64,000 nucleotides of DNA from Streptomyces sp. SID13726. Its GTDB lineage: Bacteria; Actinomycetota; Actinomycetes; Streptomycetales; Streptomycetaceae. The translations under genes and the position numbers were made by a program. The notes beneath the pieces were generated by a model, which was not told the origin of the DNA, searched no databases, and saw only the letters and a program-made list of their open reading frames with translations. Shown one piece after another: positions 28,137 through 37,727 of the stretch. The stretch spans positions 372,001 through 436,000 of the forward strand of contig NZ_JAAGLY010000002.1 in assembly GCF_010548375.1 (NCBI RefSeq), read 5' to 3'. Within the stretch, counting starts at the first letter, position 1. Every line of letters begins with the position of its first letter.

Positions 28137-29345
28137 TCACTTGCGGCCGGGGGTCCAGTTCATGCCCCAGCCGTAGGCGTGGTCGACGGTCCGCTGCGGG
28201 CTCACCCCGCGATCGGGCACGAGATAGCGGGCCTCGCGCTGGACGACCAGGTCGTCGCCGGTGTTGGTGATCAGGGCCAGCGCGCAGACCGTGGAGGGCA
28301 CCGTGCACTCGTCGAGGGAGAAGTCGATCGGGGCGCCGTACTGCGGCTGGAGCGTGACCGTGGCGTGCAGGTCGGCGAAGGAGCGCGCGCCTTCGTAGAT
28401 GGTCACGAAGACGAGGATGCGCCGGAAGTCGCGCTTGTGGTCGAGGTTCACGGTGAGGTTCTCACCGCTCGCGACCGCGCCGGTGCGGTCGTCGCCGTCC
28501 AGATGGATGTACGGCGGCTGGTGCAGGGCTCCATAGGCGTTGCCCAGTGCCTGTACGACTCCCTTGCGGCCGTCGGCGAGTTCGTACAGGGCGCACAGGT
28601 CGAGGTCGAGGTCGGCGTGCAGGGCGACCGCGCGACCGCGTTTGCCGCCCCAGCCGGAGAACTGTTTGCGCACCTCCCAGTTGAGGTTCACGCGCAGGGC
28701 GCCCGAGGTGCCGCCCTGTTTGGTGAGGGAGACGGAGGGCGCCGACTTGGTGAGCGTGACCTTGGTGAGGCGGACCGGTTCGGCGGGCGGTGCGGGCGTA
28801 CTGACGGGCGCGGACTGCTGGGGTTCCTCGACGGTGATTCCGAAGTCCGTCGCGAGCCCTTCCAGACCGCTGTCGTAACCCTGTCCGACGGCACGGAATT
28901 TCCACGCGCCTTGGCGACGATAGAACTCCCCGAGCACGAAAGCGGTTTCTACGGTGGCGCCGTCACTGTCGAAGCGCGCGGCCACCGTGTCCCGCTCCGC
29001 GTCGCGGACCTCGATGTAGAGATCGGGGACCTGGGCGAAGGTCCCGCCGTCCGCGGAGGCGGCGAGGACGACGGTCTCGACCGCGGGCTCCACGCGCGCG
29101 AGGTCGACGAGCAGGGTGTCGGTCACCCGGCCGCCTTCGGTGCGCTTGCCCTCGTGGCGCACCGCGCCGGAGGCGTGCTGCGGCTGGTTGTAGAAGACGA
29201 AGTCGGCGTCGGAGCGGACCTTTCCGCCGACGAGCACCAGGGCCGAGGCGTCCGCGTCGGGGACGCCTGGCCCGGAGCGCCAGCCCAATTCGACGCGCAG
29301 TGCCGTCGTGGGCACCGGAGCGTTCGAACCCTTCGACATTGACAT
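28137..29345 (-). CDS. double TerD-domain protein
   Basis: A 402-residue protein with two TerD units. The first (about residues 8-180) has [28 protein letters not shown] and [20 protein letters not shown]. The second (about 200-400) has [34 protein letters not shown] and [18 protein letters not shown]. TerD folds bind calcium through such acidic loops and belong to stress/tellurium-resistance gene sets. A short Pro/Gln linker joins the units. ATG 29345 is chosen for the GGGGGCGG element in front; 29360 and 29339 are alternatives. Confidence 0.85.
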   Translation of the reverse strand: MSMSKGSNAPVPTTALRVELGWRSGPGVPDADASALVLVGGKVRSDADFVFYNQPQHASGAVRHEGKRTEGGRVTDTLLVDLARVEPAVETVVLAASADGGTFAQVPDLYIEVRDAERDTVAARFDSDGATVETAFVLGEFYRRQGAWKFRAVGQGYDSGLEGLATDFGITVEEPQQSAPVSTPAPPAEPVRLTKVTLTKSAPSVSLTKQGGTSGALRVNLNWEVRKQFSGWGGKRGRAVALHADLDLDLCALYELADGRKGVVQALGNAYGALHQPPYIHLDGDDRTGAVASGENLTVNLDHKRDFRRILVFVTIYEGARSFADLHATVTLQPQYGAPIDFSLDECTVPSTVCALALITNTGDDLVVQREARYLVPDRGVSPQRTVDHAYGWGMNWTPGRK

Positions 29346-29636
29346 GTCCGCCCCCATCACGTGTCAGCAGGCCAGGACCCACCCCGGCGGTCCATCGGGC
29401 TTTACCCGTTCAACCTATTCCTCCGGGACAGCGAACTCCCATCCCGCGCACAGGAAGATCGGTCGTCAACCGCTGGTAACCCCCTGGGAACTCGGCCTTT
29501 ACACTGCGCGAACGCCGATTGGCGTCCTTTTTTGCCGAGTTCGCTCGCATTGGGGATCCCGAGTCACTGCGGACACGGAAAACAACCCTCTTATCGGTCT
29601 CCCCAACCAGCACATCGTGGGCTTAACTTATGTGCC

Positions 29637-30065
29637 ATGACCTCCCCCCGCTCCACTTATGGCGGCGGCTACTACTCCGCCTCCTTCCCGGACACTCCGA
29701 TCTACGACTCGCTCGTGGCCGAGCGGGGCACCCCGCAGATCGCTCCGATCCGGGTCCCCGCCGCGTACGACATGCCGGCGAGCAACCTGCCCGCACTGCC
29801 GTCCGCGCTGCCCGCCCTTCCCGCGGGTCCCTCCCAGTCCTACGGCTACCCGCAGGCACAGCAGCCCTCCCCGCTCCAGCAGGCGCCCGCGGCGTACATC
29901 CCGCAGCAGGCCGCCGCGCCGCGCGGGTATCCCGGGCCGCAGCAGCCGCGTCCGGCGGCGCCCGGCATGGCCACGGGGTACGAGGCGATGCGCCCCGCGG
30001 CTCCCCGGCCCGCTCAGCCGGCTCCTTACCAGGACCCGTACAACCAGCAGTACCGCGGGTACTGA
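29637..30065 (+). CDS. Pro/Gln/Tyr-rich DUF6643-like protein
   Basis: A 142-residue low-complexity protein. The first 50 residues look conserved (YGGGYYSASFPDTPIYDSLV then AERGTPQIAPIRVPAAYDMP). The rest is Pro/Ala/Gln/Tyr-rich with QPSP, QQPRP and QPAPYQDPYNQQYRGY. It has no signal peptide or membrane segment. The N-terminal block matches a short Streptomyces protein family I know as DUF6643; function unknown. ATG 29637 is divergent from the TerD gene across 291 bp. Confidence 0.7.
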   Translation: MTSPRSTYGGGYYSASFPDTPIYDSLVAERGTPQIAPIRVPAAYDMPASNLPALPSALPALPAGPSQSYGYPQAQQPSPLQQAPAAYIPQQAAAPRGYPGPQQPRPAAPGMATGYEAMRPAAPRPAQPAPYQDPYNQQYRGY

Positions 30066-30104
30066 TTCCCCGCTCGGGCCGTCGCCACCTGGCACGATGG
30101 CTCC

Positions 30105-30932
30105 ATGGGGAATGCACGACTGCTGTCGATCCACGTCCATCCGGTCAAGGCGTTCCGGGCTCTGACGCTCCGGGAGGCCGAGGTGGAGCCCTGGGGGCTG
30201 GCCGGGGACCGGCGCTGGGCCCTGGTCGACGACGGGGGAAAGGTCGTCACACAACGACAGCAGCCGCGCCTCGCCCTGGCCGCCGCCGAGCTGATGCCCG
30301 GCGGCGGTGTTCGTCTGTCCGGGCCCGGCATGGATCCGCTGACCGTGCCTGTCCCGGAAGCGGCCGGGACGCTCACCATGGAGCTCTTCGGGAACAAGAT
30401 CGAAGGCGTGCCCGCATCGGACGACGACGCCCACGCCTGGTGCACCGAGTACCTCGGCTCCGAAACGCGTCTCGTGCACATGGACGAGCCCTCCCGTCGC
30501 CGCCCTGTCGACCCCGAGTACGCGCTGCCCGGCGAGACGGTCACCTTCGCCGACGGATTTCCGCTGCTGCTCACCTCCGCGTCCTCGCTGGACGCCCTCA
30601 ACTCCCTGATCGCCGAGGGCCGGAACGTGGCCGACGGCCCGCTTCCCATGAACCGTTTCCGGCCGAACGTCGTGGTGACGGGTACCGACGCCTGGGCCGA
30701 GGACGACTGGTCGCGCATCGCGATCGGTGACGTCGCCTTCCGGGTGGCCAAGATGTGCGGACGGTGCGTGGTGACCACGACCGACCAGGCCACCGCCGCC
30801 CGCGGCAAGGAGCCCCTGCACACCCTGGGCCGGCACCGGCGCTTCGGCACCAAGCTGGTCTTCGGCCAGAACCTGGTGCCCGAGTCCCGGGGCACCGTCA
30901 GGGTCGGGGACCCGGTCCGGATCCTCGGCTGA
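30105..30932 (+). CDS. MOSC-domain protein with N-terminal beta barrel (YcbX-like)
   Basis: A 275-residue protein. The N-terminal MOSC_N barrel (about 5-115) has LLSIHVHPVKAFRALTL, EPWGLAGDRRWALVDD and VTQRQQPRLALA. The MOSC domain (about 130-270) has NRFRPNVVVTG and the conserved Cys segment KMCGRCVVTTTDQ. Family members bind molybdenum cofactor and reduce N-hydroxylated compounds or ferry sulfur. ATG 30105 lies 39 bp after the preceding gene on the same strand, so read-through is possible. Confidence 0.88.
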   Translation: MGNARLLSIHVHPVKAFRALTLREAEVEPWGLAGDRRWALVDDGGKVVTQRQQPRLALAAAELMPGGGVRLSGPGMDPLTVPVPEAAGTLTMELFGNKIEGVPASDDDAHAWCTEYLGSETRLVHMDEPSRRRPVDPEYALPGETVTFADGFPLLLTSASSLDALNSLIAEGRNVADGPLPMNRFRPNVVVTGTDAWAEDDWSRIAIGDVAFRVAKMCGRCVVTTTDQATAARGKEPLHTLGRHRRFGTKLVFGQNLVPESRGTVRVGDPVRILG

Positions 30933-30990
30933 GCGGCGGGCCGGGGGCGGTATCCGGACAAAGATCTGTCAAAGATCCACTCGGTCGGCG

Positions 30991-31009
30991 CGGGCGGGAA
31001 CCCCGCCCG
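30991..31009 (+). terminator. possible terminator after the MOSC gene
   Basis: A 7-bp stem CGGGCGG/CCGCCCG with a 5-nt loop lies about 60 bp after the MOSC stop. It is short and lacks a U-tract, so the call is weak. Confidence 0.35.
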
Positions 31010-31137
31010 GGTGCCCGTGCGTTGGGGCTTTCATGAGGAGTTCATGAGAGGTCCCGGCCGCAGGTGATTTCGCTCTCTCTTCGGCCGGTGCCGCGCGTGA
31101 ACGACTCCGCGGGGGGTTATCACGGAGCGGGAAGGGG

Positions 31138-31752
31138 GTGCGGACGGTGCGAGCGATCAGCGGACTCTGGCGGTGGCGGCGCAACCCGCTGCGCCGCGCG
31201 ACCGATCTGGCCGAGGCCTGGGTGGGCCTGGTGGCCCTGCTGCTGATCCTGGTCGTGGGACCGGTGATCGGTGCCGTGGTCGGCGGTGTCGCCGAGGACG
31301 CGCTGCAGCAGTCGGTCCGGGACCAGCGCGAGTCCCGCCAGCTGGTGACGGCGACCGTGGTCCGCAAGCTGGACCGCTCGCCGCTGGACGCCGATCCCGA
31401 GACCTCCACGGGGCGGGATCTGCGCAGCCGGGTGCTGGCCGACTGGACCGGTCCGGACGGCAGCGCGCACCACGGCTCGGTCATGGCGGACCTCCAGAGC
31501 CCGCACCGCGGCGACCACTTCACGCTGTGGACGGATCTGCGCGGCAGTCTGGCGGCCCGCCCGCTGGACTCGGCCACCGCCACCACGCACGCCGTCCTCG
31601 CCGGGATAGGCGCGGCCCTGCTGACCGCGGGCGCGCTCGAGGGCGGCCGACGGCTGGCGGTGTGGCGCATGGTCCGTCGCCGGTACGCCCGTTGGGACCA
31701 GGCCTGGGACAGCGCGGGCCCGGACTGGGGCCGGACCGGTACCGGCAGTTGA
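31138..31752 (+). CDS. Rv1733c-like membrane protein
   Basis: A 204-residue protein with two membrane helices flanking an outside domain: LVALLLILVVGPVIGAVVGG at about 33-52 and TTHAVLAGIGAALLTAGALEG at about 146-166. The N-terminus RWRRNPLRRATDLAEAW and the RVLADWTGPDGSAHHG loop match the actinobacterial Rv1733c-type family of unknown function. A GTG start at 31138 follows GGGAAGGGG closely. Confidence 0.75.
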   Translation: MRTVRAISGLWRWRRNPLRRATDLAEAWVGLVALLLILVVGPVIGAVVGGVAEDALQQSVRDQRESRQLVTATVVRKLDRSPLDADPETSTGRDLRSRVLADWTGPDGSAHHGSVMADLQSPHRGDHFTLWTDLRGSLAARPLDSATATTHAVLAGIGAALLTAGALEGGRRLAVWRMVRRRYARWDQAWDSAGPDWGRTGTGS

Positions 31753-31863
31753 CGGCCTTGCGGCTCTGGTCAACCCACCGCCCGCGCGCACGCTACGGTG
31801 GACCGGCCGAACCTCTTCGGCAGCACAAACCCGCGTACTACGAGGTGGGGGCACAGCAACGCC

Positions 31864-34299
31864 ATGGCACAGGGCACGGTCCAGGTGACGCACACCGGTA
31901 CATCGCGGTGGCGGCGCCGCACAGGTGAGTACGCGTCGCTCGCCGCCGCCCACGAGGCCGCGGCCGACGGCGACGTCCTCACCGTCGCCCCGGGCACCTA
32001 CCGGGAGAACCTCGTCGTGCAGCGGGCGGTGACCCTGCGCGGTCCCGAGGGTTCGCCCGGCTCCGTGCGCATCGCGCCCATGGACGGCGTGCCGTTGACC
32101 GTGCGCGCCTCGGCCGTGGTCCAGGACCTGCACGTGGAGGGGCAGGACGCGGCCGCGCCCGCCCTGCTCGTCGAGGAGGGCACCCCGGAGCTCGCGGACA
32201 TCCGGGTCGTCACCCGGTCCGCGGCCGGCATAGAGGTGCGCGGCGGTGCGCGGCCCACCGTGCGGCGCTGCACCGTCGACAACCCGGCCGGCATCGGCAT
32301 CGCCGTACTGGACGGCGCGGGCGGGGTGTACGAGGAGTGCGAGATCGTGGCGGCCGGCCAGTCCGGTGTCGCGGTGCGCGGCGGCGCCCACCCCCGTCTG
32401 GAGCGCTGCCGGATCCACCACGCCTCGGGCTCGGGCCTGTCGGTGACCGGCGAGAACTCCGCGCTGGAGGCCGTGGGTTGTGAGGTCTACGAGGTCCGCG
32501 GCAGCGGGGTCCAGGTGTCCGGCCGGGCCACCGCTCACCTCACCGACTGCGATGTGCACCGCACCACCTCCGACGGCATCACGCTCGACACCGACGCGGT
32601 GCTGACCCTCGCCGACTGCCGCATCCACGACATCCCGGAGAACGCGGTCGACCTGCGCTCCCGCTCGGTGCTCACCCTGACCCGCACGACGGTCCGCCAG
32701 TTCGGCCGCAACGGCCTGTCGGTGTGGGACCCGGGCACCCGCGTGGACGCCAACCAGTGCGAGATCTTCGACAGCACGGGCGACTACCCGGCCGTCTGGG
32801 TCAGCGACGGCGCCACCGTCGTACTGGACTCCTGCCGGGTGCACGACGTGCCGGACGCGCTGTTCGTCCTGGACCGCGGCTCGCGCGCGGACGTGGTCGA
32901 CACCGACATCTCCCAGGTGCGCAACACCGCGGTGTCGGTGAGTGACGGGGCCACCGCGCAGCTCGACGACTGCCGGATCCGGGACGCCGCGACCGGCGCC
33001 TGGTTCCGGGACCACGGCAGCGGCGGCACCCTCAACAGCTGCACCGTGGACGGCACTCAGACCGGTGTGATCGTCACGAAGGGCGCCGACCCGACGATCG
33101 AGCGCTGCACGGTCGACTCCCCCGCGGAGGCCGGTTTCTACGTCTCGGCGGGCGGCCGGGGCAGCTTCCTGAACTGCCGGGTGACGGGCAGCGGCGGCTA
33201 CGGCTTCCACGTCATAGACGGTTCCCGCTCGACGCTCAGGAAGTGCCGCACGGAACGCTGTGCGCGCGGGGGCTACGAGTTCGCGGACGCCCCGGACGCG
33301 GCGACCGGAGCGGGTCCCGTCGTCGAGGACTGCACGAGCGACGAGAGCGGCAGCCTGACGCCGCCCGCGGCCCTGGAGACGGCCGTGCAGACGGAGTCCC
33401 GCTCGGCCGGCCTGCTGGGCGCGATCCCGGGGCAGCGCGTCACCGAGCAGGAGCCGCTGGTCACCCCCGCCGAGCCGGAGCAGCCCTCGCGTACCTCGAA
33501 GGCCGTCCTGGGCGAACTCGACGCGCTGGTGGGCCTGGACAGCGTCAAGCGCGAGGTGCGGGCGCTCACCGACATGATCGAGGTGGGCCGGCGCCGCCAG
33601 CAGGCGGGCCTCAAGGCGGCCTCCGTCAAGCGCCACCTGGTCTTCACGGGCTCCCCCGGCACCGGCAAGACGACGGTCGCCCGGCTCTACGGCGAGATCC
33701 TCGCCTCCCTCGGCGTCCTGGAGAAGGGTCATCTCGTCGAGGTGTCCCGCGTCGACCTGGTCGGCGAGCACATCGGCTCCACGGCGATCCGCACCCAGGA
33801 GGCGTTCGACAGGGCGCGCGGCGGGGTGCTGTTCATCGACGAGGCGTACGCGCTGTCGCCGGAGGACTCGGGCCGGGACTTCGGCAAGGAGGCCATCGAC
33901 ACGCTGGTGAAGCTGATGGAGGATCACCGGGACGCGGTCGTGGTGATCGTCGCGGGCTACACCGCCGAGATGGAGCGGTTCCTGTCGGTCAACCCGGGTG
34001 TGGCGTCCCGGTTCTCACGGACCATCACCTTCAGCGACTACAACCCCGCCGAGCTCCTCAGCATCGTGGAACAGCAGGCGGAGGAGCACGAGTACCGGCT
34101 GGCGCCGGGCGCCTCGGAGGCGTTGCGGAAGTACTTCACCGTGCTGCCCAAGGGCCCGGCCTTCGGCAACGGCCGTACCGCGCGCCAGACCTTCGAGGCG
34201 ATGGTGGAGCGGCACGCGAGCCGGGTCGCCCAGGTGGCCGACCCGACCACGGACGATCTGACGCTGCTCTACGCCGAGGACCTGCCCGACTCCCCCTGA
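31864..34299 (+). CDS. beta-helix repeat / AAA+ ATPase fusion protein
   Basis: An 811-residue protein in two parts. Residues about 25-510 are a right-handed parallel beta-helix built of about 22-residue coils, with Cys and Asp at fixed coil positions (for example RCTVDNPAG, ECEIVAAGQSGVAVRGGA, DCRIHDIPENAV). Residues about 555-811 are a CbxX/SpoVK/EccA-type AAA+ domain. It has Walker A GSPGTGKTT (Lys602), Walker B VLFIDEAYAL (Asp659, Glu660) and an arginine-finger region SRFSRTITF. No signal peptide is seen, so it is probably cytoplasmic. Such AAA+ modules remodel partner proteins; the helix could be the recognition arm. The gene overlaps the convergent hydrolase gene by 31 bp. Confidence 0.87.
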   Translation: MAQGTVQVTHTGTSRWRRRTGEYASLAAAHEAAADGDVLTVAPGTYRENLVVQRAVTLRGPEGSPGSVRIAPMDGVPLTVRASAVVQDLHVEGQDAAAPALLVEEGTPELADIRVVTRSAAGIEVRGGARPTVRRCTVDNPAGIGIAVLDGAGGVYEECEIVAAGQSGVAVRGGAHPRLERCRIHHASGSGLSVTGENSALEAVGCEVYEVRGSGVQVSGRATAHLTDCDVHRTTSDGITLDTDAVLTLADCRIHDIPENAVDLRSRSVLTLTRTTVRQFGRNGLSVWDPGTRVDANQCEIFDSTGDYPAVWVSDGATVVLDSCRVHDVPDALFVLDRGSRADVVDTDISQVRNTAVSVSDGATAQLDDCRIRDAATGAWFRDHGSGGTLNSCTVDGTQTGVIVTKGADPTIERCTVDSPAEAGFYVSAGGRGSFLNCRVTGSGGYGFHVIDGSRSTLRKCRTERCARGGYEFADAPDAATGAGPVVEDCTSDESGSLTPPAALETAVQTESRSAGLLGAIPGQRVTEQEPLVTPAEPEQPSRTSKAVLGELDALVGLDSVKREVRALTDMIEVGRRRQQAGLKAASVKRHLVFTGSPGTGKTTVARLYGEILASLGVLEKGHLVEVSRVDLVGEHIGSTAIRTQEAFDRARGGVLFIDEAYALSPEDSGRDFGKEAIDTLVKLMEDHRDAVVVIVAGYTAEMERFLSVNPGVASRFSRTITFSDYNPAELLSIVEQQAEEHEYRLAPGASEALRKYFTVLPKGPAFGNGRTARQTFEAMVERHASRVAQVADPTTDDLTLLYAEDLPDSP

Positions 34300-36605
34300 G
34301 AGCGCGGGCCCGGCAGGTCCGGTTGCAGCCGGGCCAGCAGTCGCGCCCGCTCCTGCGCGAACGCGGGGTCGGCCTGGTAGTCGGAGTGGCCGAGGATCGG
34401 CGCGGGCAGCGGGTGCAGATCGCTGCGGCCGTAGGAGAGCGGGTCCCTGAGGGGTGCCCGGTCCACCTCGGGGCCGCAGTCGCCGGGCAGCCGGACCGGG
34501 CCGCCGATGGGGTCGGTGAGCCGGTAGAGGTTGCGCCAGCAGTCCACGTCGTGGTGCAGGGCGGTGAGGGCGGCCGGTCCGAAGTGGGCCGGGAACCAGC
34601 GGCCGTAGAGGCGCTCCAGCGGCGAGCCGTAGGTGAGCAGGGCTACCCGCTTGCGGACCGACGGCTCCAGCTGCCAGGCAGCGGCCGCCGCGAGGACGCT
34701 GCCCTGGGAGTGTCCGGAGATGACCAGGCGGCCGCGGGTGGCGCGGGTCCAGGTCGCCATTCGCCAGGTCAGGTCGGGTACGGCGCGTTCCGCGTAGCAG
34801 GGCGGGGCGAAGGGGTGGGCGGCGCGCGGCCAGAAGGTGCCGACGTCCCAGAGGATGCCGATGGTGCGGCGGGCCGAGGGGTCCTTGTAGGCGCGGCGGC
34901 CCCAGGTGACGAAGAGTATGAAGCCGAGGCCGATCAGCCAGGAGCCGAGCGCCTGGGCGGTCTCCGCGGCGCTCTCCACGATGGCGTACGCCCCCTCGGC
35001 GGCCCTGCCCGGTGTCTTGTGGGAGGTCAGGGCGCCCACCAGGGCCGCGGCGCCGAGGAGCAGGGTGCTGGCCGCCGTCACGCCGATCAGGCGGGGTCCC
35101 CGGTCCGTGAGGGCGGCCATGGCGCGGGTCCTGGCGATGCGCCGGCTGTACGCCGCGTCCTTGGCCTCGCCGGGGTAGTCGCTCTCCACGGCGCCGAGTT
35201 GGGCCCGGCTCGACCGCCAGGTCCGCCACCCCAGCCACGCGCAGTGACCGAGCAGGACGATCAGGACCAGCGGGATCACGGACGCCTGCCAGGTCAGCAG
35301 GACCGGTGGGCCGGGTACGGTCGCGCCGGTGCCGTCCAGCCAGTCGGCCACGCGCTGCGACACGCCGCCGGACATGACTCCGCCGAGGGCGCAGGCCAGG
35401 GTCGCGACGGCGGGTCCGCCCAAGCCCCGCACGGCGGCTCGGGGCTCGGGGTGGGTGCGGTGGAGCAGGTGGGCGACCACGGCGAGGGCGATGACCAGCA
35501 GTCCCTGGACGAAGGCGATCCCGCCGAAGGTGGCGTCCCCGGACAGCCTGCCGTGCGACTCCCACCCGGGCCGCTCCCACCCGGCGTACACCGCGGCGAG
35601 GACGAGCAGGACGAGGGCGGCGAGCGGCAGGCGTCGTACGAGATGCTCGTCGAGCTCCCGGTCCAGGTGCCGCTCGCTGCGGCCGCGGCGGCACACCACC
35701 CAGACGACGGCGACACCGGCGGCGACGAGGGCCGCCTGGAGCAGTCGGCCGAGGGTGTCCAGCAGTGCGGGGCCGCCCGGCTCGTGGTCGAAGCGCGTCG
35801 CGGTGGAGGAGACCGCGGCGGCGATGGTCAGCAGTCCGGCGGCGGTGTGCGCGGCGCGCAGGCGGGCGACCAGGCGGCGGCCGTACCAGAAGCCGGGCCG
35901 GCCGAGCGCGGTGCGGCTGTTGTCCTCCTCGGGCTCGGCCCGGTGGTCCATGGGCCGCTGGGACTCGTAGGCGCTCCAGGTGCGGTGGGAGAGGTACCAG
36001 AGCAGGCCGGTGAGCGCGGCCGGGACCAGGGCGGCAAGGGCGAGGCGGCGGCCGGGCCTGCTCCACCAGCCGTCGGCGGACACGTCGGGCGACAGGAAGC
36101 CGAGCCAGGAGTGCGACTCGGCACACGCGCGGGTGCCCGCGCACTGCCAGGCCACGAGGTCCAGGGCGACCTCGCAGGCGGCGGCGACGAGGAGCACTGT
36201 CAAGGTCAGGCCGGCGAGCCGCACCAGCAGCCCGTACACCCGCACCGTCCGCCTGCGGCCGCGTGCGCCGGGGCGCATCCAGTGGGCGAGGTTGACCACC
36301 ATGAACGGCAGCAACAGCAGCCACAGGGCGCGGGTGCCGTTGCCGGAGGTGAGGTTGCACCAGACGTACGCCTCGGGCACCGGTCCGGTGCGGCCCGCCT
36401 CCGGGCGGGTCTCGGCGTCGACGTCGTCGGCGCGCCGGAAGACGGCCGCCGTGTCGTCGCCGGTGACCCGTACCGTGCGCGGGTCGTCGAGCATCTTCTC
36501 CGGCGTGGTGCCGCCCACTCCGTGGACCAGGAGTTCCAGGGCGATCCCGGATTCTTCGGGCCGGGCGGCCGGGCCGTCCGCGCCCATGGTCGTGACACGT
36601 TCCAC
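34269..36605 (-). CDS. polytopic membrane alpha/beta-hydrolase-like protein
   Basis: A 778-residue protein. An N-terminal strand-turn LLVHGVGGTTPEKML (residues 26-40) looks like the oxyanion-hole segment of an alpha/beta hydrolase. About ten membrane helices follow between residues 100 and 570. The nucleophile elbow ISGHSQGSVLAAA (Ser633) then appears, with a later GHSDYQ (His740) as possible catalytic His. The membrane block is thus inserted within the hydrolase fold. Substrate unknown; a lipase or esterase at the membrane is plausible. GTG 36605 has GGGGGAAG nine bases upstream. Confidence 0.7.
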   Translation of the reverse strand: MERVTTMGADGPAARPEESGIALELLVHGVGGTTPEKMLDDPRTVRVTGDDTAAVFRRADDVDAETRPEAGRTGPVPEAYVWCNLTSGNGTRALWLLLLPFMVVNLAHWMRPGARGRRRTVRVYGLLVRLAGLTLTVLLVAAACEVALDLVAWQCAGTRACAESHSWLGFLSPDVSADGWWSRPGRRLALAALVPAALTGLLWYLSHRTWSAYESQRPMDHRAEPEEDNSRTALGRPGFWYGRRLVARLRAAHTAAGLLTIAAAVSSTATRFDHEPGGPALLDTLGRLLQAALVAAGVAVVWVVCRRGRSERHLDRELDEHLVRRLPLAALVLLVLAAVYAGWERPGWESHGRLSGDATFGGIAFVQGLLVIALAVVAHLLHRTHPEPRAAVRGLGGPAVATLACALGGVMSGGVSQRVADWLDGTGATVPGPPVLLTWQASVIPLVLIVLLGHCAWLGWRTWRSSRAQLGAVESDYPGEAKDAAYSRRIARTRAMAALTDRGPRLIGVTAASTLLLGAAALVGALTSHKTPGRAAEGAYAIVESAAETAQALGSWLIGLGFILFVTWGRRAYKDPSARRTIGILWDVGTFWPRAAHPFAPPCYAERAVPDLTWRMATWTRATRGRLVISGHSQGSVLAAAAAWQLEPSVRKRVALLTYGSPLERLYGRWFPAHFGPAALTALHHDVDCWRNLYRLTDPIGGPVRLPGDCGPEVDRAPLRDPLSYGRSDLHPLPAPILGHSDYQADPAFAQERARLLARLQPDLPGPRSQGESGRSSA

Positions 36606-36896
36606 TGTTCCGCACTTCCCCCGTGACGCGCCGTCGGCATCTGTTCGTGCGGGCACAAGGATCGCCGCTCGGCGTGATCCGCACACCTCTCGTCACGGAA
36701 TCTCCCCGATCCGTGTGACAGCGGGAGCCCTGGTGTCGACGTGGTGACATGAGCGCGACGGGGCGGTCGGTGGCGCGACCCCGCGGGGCGCGTGCGAGGA
36801 TGGGACGTCCGCGCACCAGGGACGGGCAAAACGCGCTTGTCGGGGCTGGTGCGCCGGGCGTGTCGGACGGCTTGAGGCGAAAGGACCGGAGCGTAC

Positions 36897-37727
36897 GTGA
36901 GTGAGAATCAGAACCTCCTCGCGGAGCAGCGGCGCGCCCTGATCCTGGACGAGGTCCGGCGCCGAGGCGGGGTCCGGGTCAACGAGCTGACCCGCAAGCT
37001 CGGCGTGTCGGACATGACCGTACGGCGGGATCTGGACGCGTTGGCGCGTCAGGGCGTGCTGGAGAAGGTGCACGGCGGCGCGGTGCCGGTGGTCGAGGCG
37101 AGCACGCACGAGCCGGGTTTCGAGGCGAAGTCGGGCCTGGAGCTGACGGCCAAGGAGGACATCGCGAGGTCGGCGGCGGAGCTGGTCGCGCCGGGTACCG
37201 CCATCGCACTGTCGGGCGGTACGACGACGTATGCGCTGGCCCACCATCTGCTGGACGTGCCGGACCTGACCGTCGTCACCAACTCGGTGCGGGTCGCCGA
37301 CGTCTTCCACGCGGCGCAGCGCACCACGGGCCCCCGGCAGGGCGCGGCCACGGTCGTGCTGACCGGCGGGGTGCGCACCCCGTCCGACTCGCTGGTGGGT
37401 CCGGTGGCCGACCAGGCGATCGGGGCGCTCCACTTCGACGTGCTCTTCCTCGGGGTGCACGGCATATCGGTCGAGGCCGGTCTGTCGACGCCGAACCTCG
37501 CGGAGGCCGAGACCAACCGCCGTCTGGTGCAGTCGGCGCGGCGGGTCGTGGTGGTCGCCGACCACACCAAGTGGGGCACCGTGGGCCTGAGTTCGTTCGC
37601 CTCGCTGGAGCAGGTCGACACGCTGGTGACGGACGCGGGGCTGCCGACGGAGGCGCGCGCGGAGATCTCCGAGCATCTGCGGCGGCTGGTGGTGGCCGGT
37701 GAGACCGGTGAGGGTACAGACAGCTGA
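36897..37727 (+). CDS. DeoR/GlpR-family transcriptional regulator
   Basis: A 276-residue repressor-type protein. The N-terminal winged helix (RRALILDEVRRRGGVRVNEL then SDMTVRRDLDAL) is followed by the DeoR sensor domain with LSGGTTTYALAHHL, VVTNSVRVADVF, DVLFLGVHGIS and VVVADHTKWG, which binds sugar phosphates. No sugar gene adjoins it, so its targets are elsewhere. GTG 36897 follows AAGGACCGGAG. It is distinct from the second DeoR protein at 57 kb. Confidence 0.9.
   Translation: MSENQNLLAEQRRALILDEVRRRGGVRVNELTRKLGVSDMTVRRDLDALARQGVLEKVHGGAVPVVEASTHEPGFEAKSGLELTAKEDIARSAAELVAPGTAIALSGGTTTYALAHHLLDVPDLTVVTNSVRVADVFHAAQRTTGPRQGAATVVLTGGVRTPSDSLVGPVADQAIGALHFDVLFLGVHGISVEAGLSTPNLAEAETNRRLVQSARRVVVVADHTKWGTVGLSSFASLEQVDTLVTDAGLPTEARAEISEHLRRLVVAGETGEGTDS

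Noticed and set aside
33243..36626. 1127-residue plus-strand open frame
   Set aside because: It is the reverse-frame shadow of the membrane hydrolase and the AAA+ gene; its product is Gly/Gln/Arg-rich with no domain, as expected from GC-rich codon bias.
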